A DNA stretch of 64,000 nucleotides from Clostridiaceae bacterium BRH_c20a (lineage in GTDB: Bacteria; Bacillota; Peptococcia; Peptococcales; BICA1-8). The stretch spans positions 1 to 64,000 of the forward strand of contig LADT01000036.1 in NCBI GenBank assembly GCA_000961765.1, given 5' to 3'. A model generated the notes under the pieces. The model was not told the DNA's origin. It ran no database searches and saw nothing but the letters and a program-made list of their open reading frames with translations. The translations under genes were made by a program, and so were the position numbers. This document shows positions 43,083 to 55,100 of the stretch, in pieces (position 1 is the first letter of the stretch; each line of letters starts with the position of its first letter).

Positions 43083-46000
43083 TTACTGCTTCCCCCTGAT
43101 CTTTTATAACCCTTTTATAAGATAATTTCTCTTCAATTAATGAAAATAGAACCGGGACAACGATAAGAGTTAAGAATGTTGCTGTTAATATCCCGCCAAT
43201 TACTGCAATAGCCAGTGGCGAAAACCTTTCAGAGCCCAAAGCTAATTCTAAAGCTAAAGGAAGCATACCAGCTATGTCAGAGAGGGCAGTCATCATAATA
43301 GGTCTGAACCTCATTTTTACAGAGTTTACAATTCCCTCCGGACCATTGTTACCACTCTTACGCTCATTTAAAATATAATCCATTAGTAAAATTGAATTAT
43401 TAACAACAGTGCCCGCAAGTAATATCAATCCTAAAATAACAGGCATCGAGACAAACTTATTAGTAATAATTAATGCCCCGGCTACTCCGATTAATACTAA
43501 AGGTACTGCTGCCATAATAGTGAGAGGATGCAAGAATGAATTAAACTGAGCCACCAAAAGCAAATAAACAAGAATAATAGCTAAGATTAAAGAGAAGCCT
43601 AAATCTCCCAAGGATTCTTTCAGTTCTGACTGCTCGCCTGTAAGGGCAATACTATAGCCTGTGGGAAGCTGCTTTTGATTAATTACTTTTTCAATATCAC
43701 TAACTACATGGCTAAAAGCTCTCCCATCTGTATGCCCGTAAATATCAGTGGTATATTCTTGATTCTCTCTAGTTATTATATTTGAGCTTTTTTCATAGCT
43801 CACTTCAGCAATATCACTCAAGGGGACTTTAACACCTAAAGGGGATACTATTACTTGATCTAACAGAACCTCGATATTGTCCCTATCCCCTTCTGTATAT
43901 CTAATATTTATTGCCAAGTCTTTAGCATTTCCTTCCTGTTTTAATCCGCCTACATTAATACCCTGCATATTAGAAAAAATTTGATTTGTAACCAATTGGG
44001 GATTTAGGTTTAACTCAGCTAGCCTTTGCTTATCTAAGATAAGTCTTAGTTCAGGGGTATTTATTTCCCAGCCTTTATAAACATTTATAAGTCCGTTAAT
44101 GTTATTGATTTCTTTTATGAAATCATCAGCTAAATAATTCAGCAAAACTTTATCTGGCCCGCTAATTCTTATATCAATAGGGGCTTGGGCGGTGGCAACA
44201 GCAGCACTACCTACTTCTTTTACGACAAAAGAAGTAATTTCCGGTATCTGGTAAATTGATTCTCTTATGCGATCCTGAATCTGCCAAATAGTCTCTTTTC
44301 GTTCCTTTCGAGAGGAAATATCCACAGTAAAGTATGCCTGGTTTACACCTAGGGCACCCATCTCGCCCAGAAAATGCCCTCCTGACTCATAGCCTATTTG
44401 TGCACTATAATTAACAATTTCAGCTTCCTTTTCTAAAATATCCTCAATACCTTTTACTATTTGGTTTGTTTTTGCTATATTTGAGCCTGGCTGTACTTCA
44501 ACGGAAATAGTTAAAGCCCCGGTATCAAGCTTTGGAAAAAGCTCCATTCCGATATTTCGTAAGGTTAAACCGCTTAATAGTAAGACTAATACACTAATAA
44601 ATAAGACGGTTTTTTTCCAGGTTAGCGCCTTCTTTAAAGTCCGTATATAAAAAGCAAGTATCTTATCCATGAAAATATTAAAAGGTGAAATCAGTCTTTT
44701 TAATACTTTTTCCATATTTGATAAAAATGTGATTTTAAGGTCAAGGGATACCAGTAGAGGTATAATAGTTAAAGCAACAAATAGGGACGATGAGAGGGTA
44801 AATATCAAAGTCTTGGATAGCGGTCCAAATACCTTACCAATAAACCCTTCCAGAAATAATAATGGTATTAAAACAATAATAGTTGTTCCAGTACCTGCTA
44901 AAACAGCAAGAATAATTTCTTTTGTACCATCAATAGCAGCATCCTTAATGTTCTTTCCAAATTCCTTGTGATGTCTCATAATGCTTTCCACTACAACAAT
45001 GGAATTATCTACAACAAAGCCAATACTTAAGATAAGGGCTGAAAGTGTTATTAAATCTAACTGCAAGTTGAAGATTTTCATCAGGCTTAATGAACTCAAA
45101 AAGGATAGAGGCATTGATAAAGCAACTATAAAGGATTCACTTAAGCTTACGATGAAAAGTAATATTATTAATGCTGTTAGGATAATGGCTGTTAAAATAC
45201 TGCCCGTCATATTATCTACAACTTGATTAGTAAAGACAGCATCATTACTTACAATAGTAAACTCTATATTGTCATACTTATCCTTTATTTCATCCAATCT
45301 TTCTAAAACCTCTTCCACCGTAGCCACAGTGTTGGCACTGTCCTTTTTGATAATTTGCAAGGAAATTGCCTGTTCTCCTTTTACTCTAAATAAGCTTCTC
45401 TGCTCCCCTTCCCCTTTTACAACATCAGCAACATCTTTTAGATACAAGGTTTGATTATTATTGGAGAATATTATCAAATTTTTTATTTCTTCGATGTCTT
45501 GAAAGCTTTCATCAATCCGTATGAGAACTTCTTGATTATCTTCAATAAGTCTACCAGCGGAACGAGATAAATTATTAAGCTTTAAAGAATTCATGATTCT
45601 TTCAGGGGTAAGATTATATGCCTGAATAATATCATTTTTTAAATAGATATTTATCTGCTCTTTATGACCTCCAAAAACATCTACAGCGGCAACATTTTCT
45701 AATAACTGCAGTTCATTTTTTAATTTATTGTCAGCGATAAATCTTATTTCCTTCAGTGGCACCTTATTGCTTTTCAATGCAATAGTCAAAATTGGTTTAT
45801 CTGAGGTATTAAATTTTAAAATTTGAGGTTTCTGGGCCTGTGCCGGCAGATAATAACTAATTCTATTAACAGCATTCTCCACATCGAGAGCTGCTTGGTC
45901 TTCATTAACACCATAATGAAATTCTACTTTGACAATTGACAAGTCATTTTGAGAGGTTGATTTAACTTTCTTGACACCACTTACTAATGATATTTCTTCC

Positions 46001-46203
46001 TCAAGGATCTCGCTAACATTTTCAGCAACCTCCTTTGCAGAAGCCCCTGGGTAGTTAGTCATGACATTAATTAAAGGTGGTGATGTATCAGGCATCAATT
46101 GCTCTTTAAGGGTTGCTTTTGAGAAAAAACCAAAAAGAAGAATACCAATTATTAATGCAAAAATTGTATATCTATTTTTGATAGAAAATTGAGCCCAGTT
46201 CAA
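43078..46203 (-). CDS. RND-family efflux pump (AcrB/MdtB-like)
   Basis: This 1,041-residue protein shows the duplicated RND layout: a first helix, a large periplasmic-type loop, six helices with the proton-relay aspartate in GFVVDNSIVVVES, then a second half of the same order. The start NRYTIFALIIGILLFGF is typical. The family exports drugs, metals or lipids. It overlaps nothing but follows the adaptor gene by 2 bases. In a single-membrane host it would expel to the outside without an outer-membrane channel. Confidence 0.93.
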   Translation of the reverse strand: MNWAQFSIKNRYTIFALIIGILLFGFFSKATLKEQLMPDTSPPLINVMTNYPGASAKEVAENVSEILEEEISLVSGVKKVKSTSQNDLSIVKVEFHYGVNEDQAALDVENAVNRISYYLPAQAQKPQILKFNTSDKPILTIALKSNKVPLKEIRFIADNKLKNELQLLENVAAVDVFGGHKEQINIYLKNDIIQAYNLTPERIMNSLKLNNLSRSAGRLIEDNQEVLIRIDESFQDIEEIKNLIIFSNNNQTLYLKDVADVVKGEGEQRSLFRVKGEQAISLQIIKKDSANTVATVEEVLERLDEIKDKYDNIEFTIVSNDAVFTNQVVDNMTGSILTAIILTALIILLFIVSLSESFIVALSMPLSFLSSLSLMKIFNLQLDLITLSALILSIGFVVDNSIVVVESIMRHHKEFGKNIKDAAIDGTKEIILAVLAGTGTTIIVLIPLLFLEGFIGKVFGPLSKTLIFTLSSSLFVALTIIPLLVSLDLKITFLSNMEKVLKRLISPFNIFMDKILAFYIRTLKKALTWKKTVLFISVLVLLLSGLTLRNIGMELFPKLDTGALTISVEVQPGSNIAKTNQIVKGIEDILEKEAEIVNYSAQIGYESGGHFLGEMGALGVNQAYFTVDISSRKERKETIWQIQDRIRESIYQIPEITSFVVKEVGSAAVATAQAPIDIRISGPDKVLLNYLADDFIKEINNINGLINVYKGWEINTPELRLILDKQRLAELNLNPQLVTNQIFSNMQGINVGGLKQEGNAKDLAINIRYTEGDRDNIEVLLDQVIVSPLGVKVPLSDIAEVSYEKSSNIITRENQEYTTDIYGHTDGRAFSHVVSDIEKVINQKQLPTGYSIALTGEQSELKESLGDLGFSLILAIILVYLLLVAQFNSFLHPLTIMAAVPLVLIGVAGALIITNKFVSMPVILGLILLAGTVVNNSILLMDYILNERKSGNNGPEGIVNSVKMRFRPIMMTALSDIAGMLPLALELALGSERFSPLAIAVIGGILTATFLTLIVVPVLFSLIEEKLSYKRVIKDQGEAVI

Positions 46204-46205
46204 AT

Positions 46206-47291
46206 TTAGTCAACCCCTTTATAAATAAAGACCCTAGAATTATTGGTTAGTTCCTGTAAGTTAGAGATAATAATCTTATCCCTAAGCTCTATCCCACTTA
46301 AAACCTCAACCATATTTCCTGCACTAATTCCTAATTTAACCTCTTTTTGTTGAGCAATATCATTTTCATAACAGTATACATACTGTTTTTCCCCTTTATC
46401 CACAACCCCATTAGCTGGAATTAAAATAGCATCTTCCTTTTCCTTATTTATAATTGATACTTTCACACTCATATTTGGTAACAGATTGCTTTCAGAAATA
46501 ACGGGTATTTGAATATTTGCAGTCTTTGTTTGAGGATTGAGATAATTTGCTATTTCTGAGACCTGTGAATTAACTACTTTATTATTACTAAGGTAGATAA
46601 GTGCTTTACTCCCAATTGTGATGTCCTGTAAGTCCTTTTCAATCACGGCTATTTCTGCAATTAAGTCATCCTTTTCTGATACCTGTAGGATGGGCTGCCC
46701 CGGTTGAGTATACTCCCCTTCCTTTTTCAAAATCTCCCTAACGACACCGTCATATGGTGCATAGATACTTGACTTATTTAACATTAAATCTATCTCCTTA
46801 ACACTAATAGCGGCTTCCTTAATAGCGTTTTTCGCCACTTCATATTTTAAAGTTAAATCGTCTATATTTTGCTTGGTCACAGCACCAGCTTCATATAGTA
46901 TTGTATTTTTATCTAACAAGTCCTTAGTATGCTCTGCATTAAGCTCCGCATTTTTCATTTTTTGCAGACCTAACTCTTTCTTTATTAATAGTTCATCTCC
47001 ATCCAATTGAGTTAAGAGATCTCCCTTCTTAAAATTACTTCCTTCTTTAACAAACAGCTTAGTAATAAAACCAGGCTGTTTAAAGGCAAGGAGAATTTCA
47101 TTTTTACTTTTTATTGTTCCAATATAATTTTTTTCGTCTTTAATACTACCAGAAATTACATCTCCCACTTCAACAGGAATACCTAATGGCTCTTTTTTCG
47201 GCACCTCTGCTCTGGATAGGTTATTAAAAGATAACAAGATAATTGCTCCTAAGATAACAACAAACCCCATAATAAAGTATCCTTTTTTCAC
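46206..47291 (-). CDS. RND periplasmic-adaptor-like (HlyD/AcrA) protein
   Basis: The 361 residues have an N-terminal membrane anchor (8-24), a lipoyl/barrel-sandwich half (LLAFKQPGFITKLFVKEGSN), a helical hairpin and the second lipoyl half (IYAPYDGVVREILKKEGEY). Beta-barrel and membrane-proximal domains follow. It couples to the RND pump. The start overlaps the polyferredoxin stop by 4 bases. Confidence 0.92.
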   Translation of the reverse strand: MKKGYFIMGFVVILGAIILLSFNNLSRAEVPKKEPLGIPVEVGDVISGSIKDEKNYIGTIKSKNEILLAFKQPGFITKLFVKEGSNFKKGDLLTQLDGDELLIKKELGLQKMKNAELNAEHTKDLLDKNTILYEAGAVTKQNIDDLTLKYEVAKNAIKEAAISVKEIDLMLNKSSIYAPYDGVVREILKKEGEYTQPGQPILQVSEKDDLIAEIAVIEKDLQDITIGSKALIYLSNNKVVNSQVSEIANYLNPQTKTANIQIPVISESNLLPNMSVKVSIINKEKEDAILIPANGVVDKGEKQYVYCYENDIAQQKEVKLGISAGNMVEVLSGIELRDKIIISNLQELTNNSRVFIYKGVD

Positions 47292-47935
47292 AGTGCTGTT
47301 CCCCCTCGACTTTGTTTTAAAGGAAGCTTCCCAAAGGAAATATTATTCTGCGGGCAAGAATCTTTACATTTTCCACAGGACAAACAATGTTCTCTTCCAA
47401 AATAGAGCGGTCTGTTTTTTCCAAGTATTAGGCAACTATTTGCACATTTGTTTACACATAATCCACATTTGGAGCAGTCCCGGGAAATCAAATTATAGCC
47501 TTTCGTTGCAAACCGTGCAGGCAAGCTAAAAATGATACCAAAGGGACAAATATGATGCCATTGAGACGAGCCAAATAACACTGCTATCAGAAGACCTATT
47601 GGAATTAATAAAATAAAAAACGGAACAGCTAGGTCAAGCTTCTTTGTTAAAAAGAACACTACCAGAAACATCATAAAAATCACTACTTTGAAAACCATTT
47701 TTTGAAAATACTTATTATATTTTTGTAATTTTTTTTCTTTTATAATTGGTGAAAAAATATCAATTGACGTAAAAATTGGACATATCCAACCGCAGTATAC
47801 TCTTCCCATAAAAGGAGTTATTAATAGTCCGGCCAAGAGAATAAATAACCAAACTTCTATTTTGTTGATGCTCCACAAAGTAAAGATTAAGATTAAAAAG
47901 AAGATTCTTATAATACTTCTAAGATTATTTTTCAA
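47288..47935 (-). CDS. NapH/YccM-like membrane polyferredoxin in the efflux operon
   Basis: The preferred TTG at 47,935 follows CGGAGGTGC; the frame opens further upstream inside an operator. The 215 residues have about four helices, the GRVYCGWICP motif and HHICPFG, and two 4Fe-4S sites (CSKCGLCVNKCANSC and CLSCGKCKDSCP). NapH-type proteins take electrons from quinol. Its place as first gene of an RND operon is unusual; it may provide redox sensing or electrons to an unknown partner. Confidence 0.85.
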   Translation of the reverse strand: MKNNLRSIIRIFFLILIFTLWSINKIEVWLFILLAGLLITPFMGRVYCGWICPIFTSIDIFSPIIKEKKLQKYNKYFQKMVFKVVIFMMFLVVFFLTKKLDLAVPFFILLIPIGLLIAVLFGSSQWHHICPFGIIFSLPARFATKGYNLISRDCSKCGLCVNKCANSCLILGKNRPLYFGREHCLSCGKCKDSCPQNNISFGKLPLKQSRGGTAL

Positions 47936-47959
47936 TTTAGTTAGCACCTCCGATATTCT

Positions 47960-47977
47960 TGAGTGAGCAGTCACTCA
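47960..47977. promoter_or_regulatory. TetR-type operator upstream of the efflux operon
   Basis: TGAGTGAGCAGTCACTCA is a palindrome (TGAGTGA-N4-TCACTCA). The same TGA-N-TGA-N4-TCA-N-TCA pattern lies at the tetR gene. It overlaps the expected promoter of the polyferredoxin gene. Confidence 0.8.
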
Positions 47978-48019
47978 GCATTGGTTAAAAAAGTCCCTTA
48001 TTTTGATAAAGCCGAACTT

Positions 48020-48098
48020 GTTCAGATGGAGTTTTGACTCCACCTGAACTTAGGGAGACTTATCCTAATTCCTTATCTCCCGCTTATAGAAGCGGGAG
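48020..48098. terminator. Two stem-loops between tetR and the efflux operon
   Basis: GTTCAGATGGAGT pairs with ACTCCACCTGAAC (one mismatch) at 48,020-48,049. CTCCCGCTT pairs with AAGCGGGAG at 48,077-48,098, overlapping the tetR 3' end. They probably end the tetR transcript before the efflux promoter. Confidence 0.55.
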
Positions 48099-48668
48099 TC
48101 TTATACGATTGGATAAACCTTCTTTTAACAAATCACATATTTCTTTTAATGCTTTATCCAAGAATTGCTCACTTCGATTTACAAGAAATTCTCCCATTAC
48201 TGCTTCAATAAATCCAAAAATAATTAATGCCATAATTTTTACATCACACTGTCTTATTTTATTTTTTTCAATACCTTTTTCTAATACTTCAGATAATATT
48301 TTTGGCAGCTTTGCAAAGTTCTGAAGGGAGATTAGTTTACTTCGACTCGCATTAATTCTTTCTGCAAGAACAATTTTAACAATATCAGGATCCTTTCTCA
48401 TTTCCTGAAAATGGAACCTAAGTATTTCATCAACTTTTTCTATCCATTCTTTATCAGAATTCTTAATCTCTGTATAATAACTAATTCTTTTTTTAGATTC
48501 AATCTCGAATATATAATCTAGGATGTCTTCTTTACTAGCAAAATAGTTATATAAGGTGCCTACAGCAACACTTGCTTCCTTTGCTATTTTATCAGTTGTT
48601 GCGTTGAAGAAACCTTCTTTGGCTATTACTTTTATAGCTGCCATCCGTATCTGCTCTTTCTTTTGCAC
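48084..48668 (-). CDS. TetR-family repressor of the RND operon
   Basis: The preferred GTG at 48,668 follows GGGAGGTGAG, giving 194 residues. The HTH is clear: AAIKVIAKEGFFNATTDKIA, then KEASVAVGTLYNYFASKEDI. The ligand domain is helical. It is upstream of and in the same direction as the efflux genes. Matching palindromes occur at both promoters, so it should repress both itself and the pump. Confidence 0.9.
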   Translation of the reverse strand: MQKKEQIRMAAIKVIAKEGFFNATTDKIAKEASVAVGTLYNYFASKEDILDYIFEIESKKRISYYTEIKNSDKEWIEKVDEILRFHFQEMRKDPDIVKIVLAERINASRSKLISLQNFAKLPKILSEVLEKGIEKNKIRQCDVKIMALIIFGFIEAVMGEFLVNRSEQFLDKALKEICDLLKEGLSNRIRLPLL

Positions 48669-48682
48669 AAATCTCACCTCCC

Positions 48683-48700
48683 TGAATGAGTACTCAGTCA
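48683..48700. promoter_or_regulatory. TetR-type operator at the tetR gene
   Basis: TGAATGAGTACTCAGTCA fits TGA-N-TGA-N4-TCA-N-TCA, like the operator at 47,960. It lies just upstream of the GTG start, which fits autorepression. Confidence 0.75.
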
Positions 48701-49188
48701 TTATAGTAAATTATTAATTACAGATTGTCAATTATTTTTAAACCCCGCACTATATGCCGTTTGGAATAAGCGGGTATAATTAATATAATACTAGTCTAAT
48801 GGTGTCTCAATTATGGAATACTCACTGTAACCGCCTTTTTGAAATAGAGCGGTCGCTAATTTTATGTTGATTATGAAGAAATAAAGAACAACAATTACAG
48901 TCGAAACCGATTGTTAAGGCCTATTTTGCGAGCGATCGATAAAGCCTTTTGTTATTGGTCGCAAAAATCGGTTGTTCTCTAATACTCCGAAAGGTGTTAT
49001 ACCAAATACTATCATTACAGATTGTCGCATAGTTTTAGGGAAGTTTCTATACACCAAGTTATTAGACGGTTACACTCTATCCACAGCAAAGAGAGTTCTC
49101 AGCCTAAGTTACAGGGTGAAAACTCTCCTTATTATTTTCATTAATATTCAAGTTAAGCTTTAGCTTTTGTTTTAACTGGAAGCGTCCC
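48701..49188. other. Gene-free stretch with remnant-like repeats
   Basis: A pair of related stretches (AACCGATTGTTAAGGCCTATTTTGCGAGCG and, inverted, TTGGTCGCAAAAATCGGTT) forms an imperfect inverted repeat at about 48,904-48,975. The following 100 bases look like fragmentary coding DNA but give no frame. No gene was recognised. Confidence 0.35.
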
Positions 49189-52100
49189 CTATGACTCGGG
49201 TACGTAAGCTTTTGCTGTTCGGTTACTTTCTATTTTACCAGTCTCAACCAGGCTTACCCAGACTGTACCACCCGCTGTGTCTAATCCACCAGAAATAATG
49301 ACATTTGCTCCATATCCCAAAGGTGCAAAAGTATCAGGGGCGTACATCATGCTAATATCTGAAGGGATGGTTTCTGCCAGCTTGATGCCTCCAATTTCAG
49401 TATCATAAATATTAATTATGAAACCTGTATGAGGAAGTCCAAATACCATTACAGAATCGTAAGAAGCTCCATCATTGGCCTCATTGAAAACAATAATATT
49501 TGCTGATGATGGCACTGCTGTTTGTTCTCCTCCACCGCCTCCTGCTCCTATTGTGTAATCAAATGTTGCAAGACTGCTATTTATCATACCGGCTTTTGCT
49601 GCAAATGCCTTGATTGTTGTGTCATCATTTATTGTAATTGGTGCTGTAAATATTAATGTCGTTCCAGTTGGATTGCCACTTCCATCACTTTCCGGATTTG
49701 TTCCATCAATAGTATAAAAAATACCCGCTCCTTCTGTAGTGGTTGCTAGAAGTGCCGTTGTTCCTGCTGCCACTTCTCCTGAATCTGGAGTTACTGTTGG
49801 TGTCGCTACTGCCTCGCCCGCCACGGATACAGTAATTCCCGCAGTACTTCCATTTTCACTTTCTTTGCTTAATCCAAATACTACACTGGAGGTCCCAGGT
49901 ACAGTTGTTGTTCCGCCAAGGGCAACTATTCCTTCAGCAGTAGAGCTGTTGATAGAAACCGTTACTCCATTTACTTGCATATCAACAATACCTTGGGCTG
50001 TTGTCAGTACATTCTGTCCAGGACTGATAAGGTCAAATACATTCTGAGCATCTTGGCTTTCTAGGACTTCTTTTGCAATCGCAACTGAAATATTATCCAT
50101 TCCAACTGCCTGATCATTTATTGTCCATGGGCTTCCGGCGAAAGTACCCGTCAGAGTTAAATCAGCATATTCTGTTCCATCGAAATTAGAAGGATTAAAG
50201 GAACTGAAGGCTGAGTTATCTGTATTTATTGTAATTGTTGCCGGATTGGTTCCTGTAGCCATTGTAAAGGCATCGCTATTCAAAGCCACGTTAAAAGTAT
50301 TTACTCCGTCGAATAATTCAACTTCTGAATTAGCCCAGGATAAACCGTATACTGATAAAGCTTGTGCCAGTGTTATGGGGTCACCATTATTATCAAGAAT
50401 ACTGTCAATATTTACTATAATACTTCCTGGTTCCAGTGAAATATTCATAGATGTTGGCTGTAATGACTGGAAGTATGCTGTAAGGGTTGTGTCAGCTGCC
50501 GGCATTGTATAATCAAACGTTGCAACCGCACTCACATTACTCTCTCCGTTCTTCCAACCTGCAAATTCATAGCCCGCATTTGGAGTCGCTGTAAGATTTA
50601 CTGTTTCTCCAGCATCATATGGTCCAGTATTGGTATTATCTGTCACACTACCACCTGCTACTGGGTTAGCCTCTAAAGTCAGAGCATAACCTGAAGGTGC
50701 TACCATTATCATACCGTATGATGGAGTATAACCGGCTTTACTGAATCTTAACCAGCCCCCACCACTAAAAGTGCCTGATGATGGATTTATGTGGTAGTAG
50801 TCTCCACTGTAAAAAGGAACTGCTCCGCTTATTCCAAATAGTTCTGGATCAAATACTTTAAAATCACTTGCCATTAAGTCTGTTATCCGAACAGAAGTAC
50901 CCAATGGATCTTCGTTAACCTGGAAATCAACTTGACTTTCAGTTGAAGTCATATTTGAAACTTCAGCTACTGTCAGTCCAGTCCAGTCCAGAGCAAAGGT
51001 ATCAGAAGCTACAACATCACCATTACTGTCTTCTATATAAGCTGTATAGTTCTCTGGTAATCCATTTATTGCTATTTCAATCCAGTTTTCACCAATATCA
51101 TAATTCAGTAAATGAATGTGAGGTGTACCAGATAAACTTGTTACGTAGTAGAAATAATCTGTACCTCCAAGTTCAATCCCTCTGGAGGGCACTGTTACTT
51201 CAACAGGTATAACTACTGAATCTACGTTATATAAATTAGTTATTGTTTTATTAAAGGTTAACTTTACTGTATCGCTTCCTGTGGTTACTGCGCTTACAGT
51301 CAAAGCTTCCGGCGATGGTGCTGATACTGTTATATGATAACCTCTGAGAGTCGTTCCATCTGATGCTTCTACAAGAAGAAGATCATCAGCAGCAAGGAGA
51401 TCTCCGTTAATTTTACCGGTTATTGTATCAAAATTCCAGGTTTCAAAAGCTCCTGGTATACTTGCTAAATTGGCAACTTTATAACTTGCTCCATAAGGGA
51501 ATTCCAAATTGCCAAGGAAAGTTCCCACTGTAACTTCTGCTGTAATTGGTGTTGAGTTAGCAGTAATCTGATTATCTGCCGGTATCATTGATGCAGGAGC
51601 CACGGTAATGTTATAATGTGTTCCTTTGGACATAACTTCTGTAAAATCATTTGTTTCCACCTCTGTGGTCACATTAAGTGCACTACTGGTTGCAGATGCC
51701 AGGTGAATTGCTGTTTCTTTGATTCTTGCTCCAAAGGCATATGGTGTTGATGGAGTCAATCCGGTAAATTCAGGACTGTCCTTCCACACCCCACCATTAT
51801 CCAGTTTTGCGTATTCTGCACCTGTAATTGTATTTAAAACTACTGTTGTAGATGTTTTTGATGCCAAAGTCGGAGCACTTGGTGCTTCTGGCCCCGATGC
51901 CTTAGCAACTGGTACACCACTTGTCAAAATTGCATTCCCAGATGCGTCTGCACTTGTAACAACTACAATAATATACTTGCCTATATCTGCTGCCACAGGA
52001 ATATAGGTATCTCCGTTTGGATCAGAAACTGAGACATCTACACCTTCTTCATAAGTGTTATTATCTGAGCGATACCAGGCATGAGTCAGATTTGTTGTAA

Positions 52101-55100
52101 CATTTAATGTTTTGCCTGGGCCCACCACTAATGGCACTCCGAAAGTTGGAGGTGCCCCACTGGAGAAAGCGGGACTTCCTGTAAGAATCGGGATATTTAC
52201 TGTTAGTGCGCCTGTATTTGCTGTCTTTCCGGATGCTGTATGGGTAATGGCTACCGAATTTCCATTATTTGTAGTAACAGTCAGGTTAGCTCCATTTGCC
52301 GGGTCAGTTGTATAATCATCCGCTGTTAAATCAGCGAAGGTAATTATTCCTGTTGATCCGTCATTATATGTTTCCGTTATAACCATTCCAGCAAGATTTA
52401 GTACATCATCCGAACCTTCTGTATAGGTCATCTTGGTCGGCTGGGTTGTCACTTCAATGCTAGTAACTGTTAATGGGTCAGTTGCAGGGAAAGTCACAAT
52501 AAAGGTTACTCTGTTTCCTACGTTACTTCCTAATGTTGTTGTTGTTCCAACTAATGCAGCACTTGCAACTGTAGGACTAAAAGCTGCTGCTTGGAATGCG
52601 CAGTTGTTCTTTGAAGTCAAGACAACAGTTGCTGTATACACTTGATTTGCTTTAAATTTCCCATTTGCTGTTAAAGCTTCATTCCAGGTTACGCTGGTTA
52701 CTGTATAATCAGCATTTCCAGTTGCAGTTTCAACCTGTGCTGCAGTTTGTGGCGTTGCACTTGCTGCTGGTGCTACCATAGTAACTGATGCTCCAGTTAT
52801 TTCTGTTGGAAGTACTGTGATAGCTATTGTACCTTGTTTGATTAATACGTCTTGATCGTTTAGCACTCTTACGGTTACTATTGTTCTTCCACGAGCTTCA
52901 GCAGTAATTGCCAGCCCTGTAGAAGCATTAACACTTACAATTGCAGGGTTAGCTGAGGTTACATTAAGATACTCTCCGGCTCCTGAATTGAATACTACTC
53001 CTGTAATGTTAGCCGTTGGTGTCGCACCCATTCTCAATTGTGCATCTGTTCCAAGTACTGCAGAAATACCTTCAACCTGAACAACATTAGTTCCTGCTAC
53101 GCTAGCTGAAGCAGTACCGGAGGCACCTACAGTTCCACCACCAGCAACGTTAATATCCCCACTATTGTTCTCAATAGCTATATCTGCATTTGCAGTTACA
53201 TTAGATATCGTTCCATTATTTGTAATACTTGTTCCTTCTGTTTCAGCAGTAATACTGTTAACGGTTGCACCACTATTAACAGTAATAGTTACAGGACTGC
53301 TTGCCGTAATATTAATTCCATTGGCTCCTTCAAAGACTGTAATATCTGCCGGATTTCCTTGAATTACTATTGAAGCACCGTTATCATCTGTTACAATTAT
53401 AGTATTATCATCTACTTGTTCTATCCAGGAATCATCTCCCGTATCTGCAACAGTTATTGTACCCCTAACAACCAATCCATTGCTTACTGTTGCATTTCCT
53501 GCAGTAACCGTCATATCTCCTGTAACTGCCGGTGAAACTGAGCCTGATAAATTCAGAGCTGTAATATTATTTGCTGTAATACTAAGATCTCCTGTTAATA
53601 CATAATTACCAAAATTGATAGCAAAGTTATTTGAACCTGCACGTATTCCTGTGACATTTCCTGTAATATCTCCACCAAGAGTAATTGTTCCAATATTATT
53701 ATTTGCTATTGCGTCTTGGAATTCTGTAACATTTGTTACTGTCGCAGTTGTTACGGCATTATACACAACATTTTTTGTTGTAACTACCGAGTTATTCATA
53801 CCTGATTTAATTCCAATTGCTTTTACAACAACTGTTCCACCATTTATACCACCTGGATTTGTTACCGTAAATGGTGCTGTGTATAATGTGGAGGTTGAGG
53901 TTGGATTTATTCCATCAGTTGTGTAACGAATTTCTGCTCCACTAGTTGGGGTTTCGAGCATTACTGATACTGCTCCAGCATCATATGCTAAACCAGTCAC
54001 ATCAACAGGAGTTGTTCTGACTGTAATAGCCCCTACATTCTCCACTGTAGGAGAAGAACTCCCGCCGCCTCCTCCTCCACCGCCTCCTATGATGGTGGTG
54101 GTGGTTGAATTAGTTGGCTGAGTTGTTACATTAGCTGCTACAGTCTGTTTTTCCGGAGCCCTTTCAAATTTTATTCCATCTGCGTTTACTTCTGCCTCTT
54201 TGATTATCCCTGTACCTTTTACCTCAGTTTTAGCGCCTAAAATAGCTTTTGTAACTGTTGTCATTGAATTTAAATTTATCACTGTTTCCTTTGCCGCTTT
54301 TGCTATTTCAAGCTGTGCAATCACGGTTTGTCCCTGGGTACTGATTTTGGCTCCTTCTGCCTCCACTTTCACACTACCGAAATTTCCCTCGAGTATGATT
54401 TCATCACCCTTGGTTCCTTCGGCTATTACCACAGGTAGATTATCGACACCAGTTGCGGTGACTCTAACCTGACCATCTACGTTTTGGATAGTAATGTTAT
54501 TATACATTCCACCAATAATATGGATACTGTCTTTGCCGCCTCCCCTGATAAAGGTTTCACCTTGGACATTTATGTTTTCTAAGGTTACAGTTCCTTTACC
54601 CACTTCCTCAGCAATTACTAGGTTTCCTTTAACAGTCATATTTCTGAGTTTAACTCCATCAGCTTTAATTGTTATACTGCCTTCTATGACCTCACTACCC
54701 GTATCAGGGCCAAAGCTTCCTGCCTGGTTATAGATCTTATTATAGCCGTAAAAATGTACAGATCTAGTATGAGGCTTCCATTCATACCCTACGTCCAAAG
54801 CCTTGGCTATAAAAGAAATGGGCAGCATAGTTCGACCGCCGCCGTTACCGATATCTTTAATCTCGGCAGCTACATCCATTATTATTTTCTGATCATTTAC
54901 TAAAAGTTCTTTACTGTCAATCTTTATATAGATTCTGGTTTCTCCCTTTTTTACCATGACCATGCGGTCGTTGGGGAGCCATTGGACTGGTTCGGTACCT
55001 AATGCTGGTGCCACAAAAGCTACCGGAACGATCGTTCTCCCATCCTTAATATATGGAGCTACATCTGTTTTGACTTCTTTACCACCTGTTTGATATACAT

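Noticed and set aside
44669-45454. Plus-strand frames opposite the RND gene
   Set aside because: Antisense shadows of hydrophobic codons.
49739-54733. Many plus-strand frames opposite the surface-protein gene
   Set aside because: Products of biased codon use in a repetitive beta-rich protein; no ribosome sites or family features.
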